Assembly (NCBI GenBank): GCA_964035795.1
Contig: OZ038327.1
Coordinates: 6,671,007-6,735,006 of the forward strand
Direction: 5' to 3'
Origin: Pterobdella sp. o SKG-2022
Lineage: Eukaryota; Annelida; Clitellata; Hirudinida; Piscicolidae
DNA length: 64,000 bases
Shown here: positions 27,201-39,200 of the stretch, in pieces
How positions within the stretch are numbered: position 1 is the first letter of the stretch
Layout: each line of letters begins with the position of its first letter
Position numbers and translations under genes: made by a program
The notes under the pieces: generated by a model
The model's input: only the letters and a program-made list of their open reading frames with translations
The model's database searches: none
Told to the model about the DNA's origin: nothing

Positions 27201-30200
27201 ATATTTTTTATTTCAGTCACAATAGGGTCATCATGCAAGCCCTTATAATGGTGGATTCAAACGTTGTCCATCGTCAAAATGAAATACAGAATAACCTTTT
27301 TTTGATTTCCAAAAAAACTGTTCTAAAATTTCCTTTGTTGATTCCTTTATCGTTTTTCTTTCGTAATATCAGCTGATATCTTTTCATAGCTTCGAAAAAA
27401 TGGATGTGAAATGAGGAGTAGCGCCCTGTGAATCATCTGTTGAGCTAACGAGACCCCAATATGGGGCGACTGAAAGTCGATCTAAAAAAAAAAACAGCCT
27501 TATCATTAAACGTTAGCAGTTTTATGATAAGGCTATACTTATTAAAAATTATGAATCCTCAATTGATGTTTTTTAAGTTTAAGATATATGTATAGCAATA
27601 ATCTAGACGAGCTGCAGTCCGCCTTAGTTACTGTGAAGCGTACAACAATCTTATATTAATAATATAGGGTTTTCATATCATATCATTTTATTATTGACGG
27701 CATCTTTTTTTTTCCAAAAATTCCAAAAAACTTACCCCCTTTTTCCATTTCAACTTGTCATAGGCACTTTTAAAAACTAAAGCAAATCCACGAAAATGAA
27801 TTTCATACTTTTCCATGCTAGCCTTGTCTTCCAATTTCAAAACTACACGCCTAGTGCACAAAATCCTCATCGTCTTTTTAAACAACGTGGCTCAGCTATC
27901 TCAAACTTCTTTGCTTCATAATTTCAGCAATCGACTCTGTTGTGCTCACTTCTTCAGCGAGCTGAAAATTCCAAGCATCTGTCATCCTGCTCTTCTCATG
28001 AAACATCTACGTCGGATCTTAAAATCCAAGTTTCCAAGCCATATGTTATGAGAGGTCTGACACGAGATCTACACCTTTGATGTGTATCTTTTAGCACATA
28101 ACATAGAAGACATTCTGTTGAACGTCTTTAAGTCAGCCCTATCCTTCGTGTAACAGCTAGCTCACTTTCTTCTCCAATATTCATATACCTATGTAACAAG
28201 AATAACCTACCCTTTGCAAATCATTCAATGAACCTCTTTCAACATTGTTAATTTACCCAATCATACCATTCATACAAACCCTACATTAAAAATTCCCATC
28301 AATTTTTGCAGAAAAATATTTTTACCGAAGCACAGTGCATGAATCCACACCTCAGTCATTACGCTTCGTTTCATCAAGATTAACCTCCAAAGGCTGCTCT
28401 CTAACAATAAATTTTTTTTTCAGTTCTTCCATTGTCTTCGATGTCAAGACCAAGTCCTCTGCATAATATCTTTTCTACCGTTTACCGATAGTACATTCTG
28501 TACTAATACAAACAAAAATGGTGATAAAACCGACTTTTAATGGACACCTACACCAACATAAATTCTTCCTAGTGTCTATTTCCAAAACGAGCCCGTGTTT
28601 TGCTCCTTTGTACATAAACATTACTGCATGAACCAGCGTTTCCAGACCATCCTTTTTCTCAGTGCGCATTCAATCGCCTTCTTTGGCACCCGATCGAGAG
28701 CCTTCTGAAAGTCTAAAAAAAGATGAAAAGCTTTCTCTTCTTCTCAAGGTAGCCTTCTTGCGTTCTCGTGAGAATAAAAATAGCCTCCACTATGCTTCTA
28801 CTAAGCATAAAACTAAATTGCATTTGGTAAACTCAATGTTCTTCGTATCCTTTTTCCAGCAACCTTTCCACCCCATTCTTTTAAAGCTTTACACTTTGAT
28901 AACTCACACAGTTCATAACGTTACCTTTCTTCTTATAAATGGGGAAAACTGTTCTCGTCTTCCAGTCATGAGGCATATCTTTTCATCGAAGATTTCGTTT
29001 TCTATTTGCAATATAACTTGTTCCAAATATGGAGAAGCAACTAGGTGCTCCTTGACAATCTCAGTTGGTTCACTGGCCTTACCATTCTTTACGATCTCTA
29101 GCCCTTTCTTCATCTTGTCTTTAGCAAATGGTTCCACAATACCTACAACCATTTCTACAGTTACCATCGCATTCCATGGATTTTTTTCATTTATGGCAGC
29201 CTTTTTGTGCTCTTTTCACACTCTTCTAACCATTTTCGGCATTTTCAGTTTTCCAATTTCTGTCTTTAAAGCAGTTGTTACTTGCTAAGTCAATTGCTTT
29301 TTTCTCCATCCTTCTTTTTTTCAATTATATCATTTTAAATAATCAATCAATCAAATCCTTTTTATAGCCCGTTTTCCTTTACCAAGAGCTGATCATTTTA
29401 AATAAGAAAAAATATTTCTTAAAAGTTTATTTGAAAACATCTGATGTAAAAAACTAGCTTGAAAATTGAAGATTATATTATAATGCAGTCATATTAGATT
29501 AAACAGCGGTACATGTCTCTACACGACAGCTGTGGGCCAAGATTATTGATACTAATACATTTATATACAATTATAAAACGAGCCATGCTAATAAAAAAAA
29601 ACTATTTTAGACTTCCTGTCCGTGGTAACAAACAATTTTTAATTATTCAATTCAAAATCTATCGTTCCCACACATGGGCAGTTTGTCTTATCGTTGTCAA
29701 CTTGGATCACTCGCCAAACCAAATAACGATACCAGAATGTGAGATTGTCGATACCTACTACCGGAGTCTACTGATATCAAGCTTATAAAAGAATAGCGGC
29801 CTTTAACTAAACGCTCCAATTTGAACGCCCAAAACAATTAAGTTTGATAAAATCAAAAATTTTTTAAAGATTCATTTTTTTCTCCATATTTTCTTTGTAG
29901 GTAAGTAGAACCTTATATACGAATCGCACGAAGCTCAAAGTACTATATGCCTGAGTGCTGACTGTCCTTTTTTATGCATGTGAAACATGGAAGATGTAAG
30001 CATTATAAGAAGTTGGAACGTTTTCAACAGCAATACTTAGGTGGAATCCTTGGTGTGAATTGGCAGATGCATAACTGAGACACTGAAGTCTTGGTGACGA
30101 CAAATTGTTCTAACTTAAAAACTTGTATATCTAAGCACTGACTAGATAGTTTAGTTAGTGGTCTAGAAACTCCTGAAGTTAATGCCACTATAATCATACT

Positions 30201-33200
30201 CGTAATTGATTTGATTTAGGTAACCAGGTTGGCGAAAGGGAATTCCCACAAATTTTCTACACAACTGGGAGGTAAGAAAAGACTGATCAGGAATCAACCA
30301 AATCAAATCAATTAAGAGTATGATTATAGTGGCTTTTCCTTAAGGAGTTTCTAGGCCACTGAGTATTATGAACTATGAATGCAAAATGATTAAATGCTAT
30401 GCAATATAATGTAGGTTCTCATGGATTCAATGTGAGGTTAGATTATTTCATAGAGCTAATGCAAGTTTTCTTAGATATGACAATTTTAAAAATGAGTATA
30501 CAAGTATAATTAAATAAAATAAAATAAAGAACTAAGAAAAAAAGGTCTATTGTTTGAAAAAAAAGCAACCTTAATAACAATTTTAAAAACCATCGTCATC
30601 ATTATTTTATTATAGTCAGCATTTTTACCTTTTCCAAGGGGTCACTGACTTCTTTCCATGACCTAACCCTCTCCCTCCATTTCAACCATTTGTAGCCATC
30701 TTCAAAAACTAATCCAAGCCCACGACAAAAGTTTTCCATCATCCCTTTCCAGGTTAACCTTGGCCTTCCCCTTTCTCTACTACCTTCAACCTCAAACCTC
30801 CAGGCCTGCTTGACACAGTCATCATCCCTTTTTCTTACAACATGAGCCAGCCATCTCAAACTCCCTTGCCTCACCACTTTAAAGATTGTAATATCCAACC
30901 CCAATCTAACCATCAACTCCTTTCTACTCACACCACACATCATTCTAAGCATCCGTTTTTCTGCTCTCCTCAAAATACTCTCTTCAACGCATCTTACTAC
31001 CCCCGTTTCCGAGCCATATGTCGTGACAGGTCTCACACATGCCCTATAAATTTGTCCTTTAATATTCCATGTGTGTTTTTTACCACATAACATAGAAGAC
31101 AAACTGTTGAATGCTTTCCAGCCAGCCCGATCCTTCGTGTAAAAGCTAGCTCACTTCCTCCACCATTCACATTGTCTCCTAAATAACAATAACTATTTAC
31201 CTTCTCCATCTCGCCTAAACAACTATTTGAAGCATTCTTACATTCCTCGTTTGAACCATTCATACAAACCCTACATTCAAAATTTCCATTCATCCTACAA
31301 GGAACTCTCTTTACCCTAGCACACCGCGCATGAATCCACTTCTTACATGTCTTGCACCTCACACAATTTACCTTAGCCCTTTTACCACACACACCACATG
31401 GATCAATCTTAACCAAGACAACAACCCCACCACCACCCCCACCACTCTCCATGACTTTTGTCTTACCCAGATTAACCTTCAATCCTTTCTCTTCGAAGGC
31501 TGCCTTTCAACGGATGAATTGTGCTTCTAGTTCTTCCATAGTCTCTGCCATCAAGACCAAATCATCTGCATAAAGCAGTTCATATAGAGCACCTTTTTTT
31601 CCGTCTTCCGACAATACGTTTAGCACTATTGAAAACAAAAACGGCGAGAGAACCGATCTTTGATGGACACCTACACCAACATCGAATTTTTCCGAATGTC
31701 CACCTCCAACCTGAACCCGCGTTTTTGCTCCTTTGTACATCGACATTACTGGCTGAACCAACCTTTCCGGTACCAACTTCTTTCTCAGCGCCCATTCAAT
31801 CACCTTTCTTGGCACCCGATCAAAAGCCTTTTCCAAATCAACAAAACAGATAAAAAACTTCCTATTCTTGTCAAGGTAGTTTTCCTGCATTCTCCTAAGA
31901 ATATAAATAGCTTCCACTGTGCGATGGAGCATGCCCTTGCTTCCACTCCATAGCACATGTTTCATGACTTCAAATAACCAAATAAGAATGCAGCTAAATG
32001 AATTTTGTTTATTTACAAACAATTCATTTTATATCTGCAAGTCATATTTAATATAGCAAGAAAATTGAAGTGACAGAAATTAAACTCTATCAAGGTATCG
32101 TGAACTCGCATTTTAAAACTGAATTGATTTTATAAATGTGTTTTTCATAATTAAATCTAATAATCTTCTTTAGCCAAAGTAAATACTGAAAATTATTTGA
32201 ACACTAAAGGTAATTTTATTAAGTACAAAGCTTTTCGTTAACAAAGAAACATTATCAAGTACGTTAAAAATAACGTTTTAACGTACTTAATAATGTTACT
32301 TTGTTAACGAAAAGCTTTGTACTTAATAAAATTACCTTTAGTGTTCAAATAATTTTCATAATTAAATCTATTATAATAAAAATAATATGTAGATATGATT
32401 TCAAATAAAAAATTTTGATCTATCAAATGATAATTTTAATCATAATTTTTCTGACTAACTAAACAAGCCTATTAATAAACCATTTGAATCAAACACTTTT
32501 ATTAACTTATTATCTTTTTATTTTTACTTTTTTTAATATTAATTCTCTCCATCTTTTATAGCATTTTCATCCAAACAATGTCAGTCTTTATTACCACCCA
32601 AAAATACAAAAAAAATTTTATCTTTAAACTGTTAATTGCATAAGATTGTTGATAATCACAATTCATCTTCTATCTATGAAAAGCAAGAAATCCGAATTCA
32701 TCCCAAAAGAAAAAATTGGCAATTCTTGTATATTATTGTACTAAGCTATCGAATCTTGAAAGAAAGTAGGAAATTATTTTCTCAGCCATTAGACTAGACA
32801 GACCCTCATCCCAAAAAGGTGGAGATCTGCTAACCTACATCAACAACATAACCTACTCACAAATCTCCACTCCCACAAACCTGATCACAAACTACATCGA
32901 GCTCATTACAACAAAAATACATTTCAAACACACCAATCTACAAATTTCAAACGTCTACATCCTACCCAACACCAACAACATAGACAACTCAATCACCAAC
33001 ATCTTCATCCACCTCACAAGCCTTCCCAATTCCATAATTACGGGTGACTTTAACGCCCACTCACAAACATGGCACTCTCCTTTCACGGACCACAGAGGCC
33101 AACTCATAACCTCACTCATCCTCAATTCAAACCACATCATTCTCAACCAAAACACTCCCACCCGACTACCATTCAACCCAAATCAACAACCCACCTCCCC

Positions 33201-36200
33201 CGACATCACCACAGCAGACACCACAATATCAGCCACCCTCACTTGGCAAACACTTAAAGCTTTGAACTCCGACCATCTTCCCATCCTCATCACATTCAAA
33301 AACAAATCCAAAAAACCCACAACTAAACCCCTTAGAACTCTCACTAACTACAAGAAAGCCAACTGGCCACAAGTCATCAAACACATAGAACACACCCTCA
33401 AAAACACCCCTCTCCACGAAGACCCCCACACAGCTAACCACCTCATCAAAAACGCTATACTCATATCAGACAGAATAAACATCCCTAAAGGAATAATAAA
33501 ACCCACCCACACCCCACTCCCCGAAAGCATCACTACACTCATATCGAAACGAAACCACACCAGAACCCTCAATAACAAAGATCTTTCACTACCCACACTC
33601 AACCAACACGTCACCTACCTCATTCAACAACACAAAAAACAAAAATGGGAAAAGCACCTGAAAGCCGACTGGGAAAAAATCTCACATCCTATGATCCACA
33701 GTAAAGGCCCTTAACCCCAAAAAACCTACCACTCCCACCAATACAACCACCACTCACAACAACAAAGCAGTCCACACAGACACACAAAAAGCCAATATAC
33801 TAAACAAAAACTTCAAATCAACCACAAAACACTCCTCCAACCCCACTCACAGAATAACAAACAAACTCACCAAATCACCCACATCTACCCCAATAACAAT
33901 CACCGAATCAGATACCATCTTCTCTATAAAACAATCTAAAAATAACAACTCCTCAGAACCAGACAATATCAAAACCAAACATCTCAAACACCTAGGATCA
34001 ATAGACATCAAACCCCTAACCAGCCTCTACAACATCACAATCAACACAAACACCATACCCCAAATATGGAAAACCTCCAAAATCATCCCCATCGCCAAAC
34101 CCAACAAAAACCCTTCTCTCCCCTCCTCATTCAGACCAATGGCCCTACTCTCTCCCATAGCAAAAACTCTAGAAAAAATCATCCTCCCACACATCACCAC
34201 TAATATAATCTTCCCAAAACACCAACACGGCTACACACTCCATCGCCACAGCCCTACACCAAATCAACAACACCATACTCACAGGTTTCAACAAAAAAAC
34301 CCCTTCGTATAACAATTCTCACTACTCTCGACATGACCAAGGCATTCGACACAGTCAACATCCACCAACTCATCCACAAAATACACAACACCCACATTCC
34401 TACAACAATAATCAAATTCCTGGCCAACTACCTAAAAGGCCGCAGACAATACACCTCATACAACAACCACACATCAAAACACACAAACATCAAAGCAGGT
34501 GTCCCCCAAGGAGGCGTCTTATCACCCACTCTCTTCAACATATACCTCTCAGACATACCACTTCCCAAAATCAGCTCACTCAACCTCATCACCTACGCAG
34601 ACGACATCACCATAACATCCCACCCCGATATGAACACAGCCACCCAGAACCTCCTCCCATACCTCAATGAAATACACACATGGTCTCACAATAACAACCT
34701 ACAAAGCAACCCTACCAAAGCCACATCAACTCTCATGACCCTCGACCTCAGAATATAATAAACCACTGAACATCCATATCAACAACACTCCCATTCTCAC
34801 CACCTCCAACCTTACCATCCTTGGCTTAACTTTTGACCCCAAACTGAAATACTCTACTCACACAGACAACACCATCATAAAAGCAAAAAAAAACACTCAA
34901 TCTCTTAAAACTCCTCACATCAACACACTAGGGAAAAAGCAAAGAAACACTCATCACCACATACAAAACATTACTCCTTTCCATCATCGAATACGCCAAC
35001 ACCATCTGGTCACCCATCATCTCATCCACCTCTCTCAACAAACTCCAAAAAATCCAAAACGCAGCCTTGAGAAAAATCACTGGCTACACCCTAGACACCA
35101 ACATCCAACACCTCCACTCAGAGACCAAAATCCTCCCACTCCAAAACCATCTCAAACTTCACGCATCACAACTCACACAAAAAGCCTTCCACCCCACTCA
35201 TCTCGTACACCCACTCACCACACAAGAAGCCCACCCCAGATACAAAAAACAATCCACATTCAATAACAACATCAACTACACTCTAAACATACCCTCTTCC
35301 ACCCAGACCACCTCTCACACACAAATAAAAAACAACGTGAAAACCATACACACAAAAATAGTACACGACTACATATAATCCACTCACAACCAAATCCTCA
35401 GCAAGCAACCCCCACCCATTCATGAATCAGAAATCACCCTAGACCACCACACTCACCGCACTCTCGCTCAACTCAAATCAAACAAATCACCTTTCATCTT
35501 CTCATACCTCCACAAAATCTTACCCTCATCTCATCCTTCACCTTCATGCCCACTCTGCCAAACACACCTTCACCTCTCCACCTGCCCCAAAATAAGTACC
35601 ACACTGGGCCCTGAGAGCGGCTGAGCTTCTCGACCACTGGAAGGGCTTGATAAGGACATGAAGAGCACCCAACAAGACTAGGGCGCTCGGGGTGAAGAAA
35701 AAAAAAAATTTAATATTCAACCCATTTGGAAAAACTGGTATCAATATCGGTATTATTTTATTAGAGTTATACTCACTGATTATTTCCATGATCACCTTTT
35801 TTATGGGCATCTTCAAACACTAAGCCAAGTCCATGAAAAAAGTTTTTCCTCATACGTTTCTAAGCTAACTTTGGTCTTTCTCTTCCTCTACTACCTTCAT
35901 ACTCAAATATCTACGCCTGCTCAACACAATCATTACCCCCTTTTCATACAACATGACATAGCCATCTCAAACTCCCTTGTGTACTATTTAAACAATCGTA
36001 TTATCCAACCCCAATCTAACCATCAACTCCGTTGTACTCACACCATCAGCTAACTGCACACCACACATCATTAGAAGCATCTGTTTTTCTGCTTCTCAAA
36101 ATTCTTACTTGTTTATTTACTCTACAAAACCCACTAAATCTTTTCTGTCAAAACTGAAGTCTTTAGGTATTGAGACACGACTAAAAGCACTTCATCTCTC

Positions 36201-39200
36201 GTGAGTTATAATATTTCCCATTAGTACTGAGCCAGCATTTCAAAATATAAGCGGGAAAACAATATCATTTATAAAAAAAAACAAACGTTAGATCTTGTTT
36301 GTCTTTGTTTTTGAAAGATTCTTGTGCAAGACTGTAAAAGAAGAAGAATGCTGCCGATATTGGAGCAACTCCGACCACTGGTGCCGAGATTCCATTGAAG
36401 AAACCACCTAAACCCTGAATGTAGTAGAGAAATATTGATTAATGAATCGAAGCAAAGCCAGTATATAATTTGTTCACCTCTATAAATGGTGAAGTTTATT
36501 AAATGAAATCCAGATTTATAAAAGAAACTTCATGAAAAAAAAAAAAAATAAAACAGGTTAAATTTTCACTTGTATATAAAAAAATATAAAATTCATATTA
36601 GATTATACTGTAGCTGGGGTATACAGCAGTCAGCTAATACACTCCACTCAGCTTTATTGAGGGTGTCCGCATTTTCCAGGCCATAGAATTCCATATTCTT
36701 TTCAACACAACTCAACAAATTTTTTGCTGGTCTACCACGGGAACGACTTTCAAGCAGAGGAAATTCGAGCACGTTTTTGATACACATGAAGGAACGTCTC
36801 ACGTGACCATACCAACGAAGACGACGGCTCTGTGTCTGGGATTTTAAGTTTTGTGAGAAAAACTGATGATGGACTTTTGTACTTTGGCTTAACGCCACAT
36901 ATCCAGCGGATCAAAAACCTATCGTTGCACTGTAGCTTTTACAAAACAGCAACTGTTGGAGCTCAGTATTTTTTGCTATATAACAAGGCAGAATGAAGTT
37001 AAGATGTGTATAACTTGCCACGAGATTCCAAGGTGATTTGTTTAGAGGTCAATATGGACAACAGTTTTTGAAATTTACCCCAAGCAACTGAACACCTGGT
37101 GATAACTGCCAGTTCACAACCTCCACCTGCACACAACATATCACCAAGGTAGCAAAACTTTGGTCCTACATCCATTGTGGCCTTACCAACAAAAACCTAT
37201 TTGATAGACCTATAATCCAAAGGTGGCGCTAAATTGAGGCAGCGAGAACATACATAAGCCTGATCTTTCAGTCTTTCAGTCAAACCACTACATATTTTGT
37301 AGAACCAATGAAAGCATGTCGAGCAAAAAACTAAGTTGAGGACAACACCTTTGAGTCATACACTGCAAGAAAAAGCTCCAGAATCCCTCAAGTATTCAAA
37401 ACCGAGCATCATAAATTTTGTTTTTTTTTTGAGTTTACCTGCAATCCTTTACTTTCTATTTCCAGTTTCCAATTTTTAAAATTTGGATTTACAATCGCCT
37501 AGCGATTCTGAGATCAAAACCAGGTCATCAGCAAATAAAAGTTCCCAAAGAACAACGGTTCTTAACTCTCTAGACAAAGCTTCCAAAGCAAGAATAAAAA
37601 GTAAAAAGATCAATAAATATCTCTGATGTACAACAACATTTACACCAAACTCATCGCTGAGCTGGTTATTAATGCGTACTTGACTTTTTGCTTCAATATA
37701 CATGCTCTGAACTACACGAAAAGCCCATGGTTCAACCCCGAGCTCATTGCCCATCAAATTACTTTGCGCGTAACTCGATCAAAGACCTTCTCTTAGTCTG
37801 TATCAAGGCAACGAGTGCATCGGAAGTTAAGATTCGAATTTAGAGAGCCTTTTATGCCGCTGCACTTCTTGTGTACCCATTGCCTGCAGCCTCCACACTG
37901 AATAGCATTTCTACCCTCACTTGCTTGGCATAAACCACAATGATACTTCCCAGATTTTTTCAACACATCAAGGTTCGAACCAGACACCATTAGCTTCGTC
38001 TTAACCATATTCACCCTCAACCCCTTTTTCTCCATCTTCTCAACTTCGTTAATAGTTCACCCATGGACTGAGAACTTAGCAATAAGTCGTCAGCATATAA
38101 AATCTCACAAGAGCAAGCTGTGCGAAACTCCATAAATAAAATTTTCAGCACAATAACAAAAAGTAAAGAACTAAGAACAGAACCTCAAACCAACTCTCAC
38201 ATCACTTCTCACTTCTTTGTACATGGATTGTACAATTCTCAAAAGCCATTCATCAATTTTCGCATATTCCACAAAATCACTTCTCGTGACACTCTACCAA
38301 AGGCTTTCTCCAAATCAATGAATGCTAAGTAGAAAGGCTTACCAGCAGCCAGATGCTTTTCCTGTAACTGACGGAGGATAAATATGGCATCACTTGTACC
38401 CCGACCTTGCATATAATTAATCACTACCCTCTGTCTGATAAAATCTTCCACTAGGTGTTCCAAAACCTTCATAAACTGATCAATTAACTTCAAACCCCTA
38501 TAGTTAGACATGTAAAGCATCACCTTTACCCTTATATACTCTGACTATGTGACTTTCCTGCCACTCAGATGGTACACGGCTTTCAAAGATGATGTCTTCA
38601 ATGAGATCTCGAATCATACTACCACCACTTGAAACTACGGCTTTGAGCATCTCAGCAACAATGCCTGAAGGACCCGCTGCTTTCCCAAGGCTCATCCTAT
38701 TAATGGATTTTCTAACCATTGCTGTAGTGATAGGTTCGCTGGAACCTTCCATGGGATAGACTTCGGGAAAACCACCTGGATTCCATAAAAACTCCACACT
38801 GAGAAGATGCACATAATGCTTCTTCTTTGGAATCAAAATCCAGGGACATTTGGCCATTATTATTTCTCACCGGTTTATCCCCAATGGCGTCCTGGTTCTC
38901 TCTCCGCATTTGCTTAGACAGTCGATATAGCTCAACAGATCTGGAATTGATTTTTGAACGCAATCTTCTCAGCATCAGTTTTGGCTATGTGCACAGCATG
39001 GTTGGATGCACGTTTCGCAGCCTGATAAGCATCTATGTCTCTTCCTGCTTTCTATACTTTGAAACAAAAGCGTTTGTGAAACACAGCTTGCTGCACCTTG
39101 TCATTCCACCACCAAGCCTGCCTTTTCCAGGTATGTTTTGCAGAGACTTCACAAACCTGTTTTGCAACATTAATCAAATTGTTTTCCAGGTACTTCCAAC

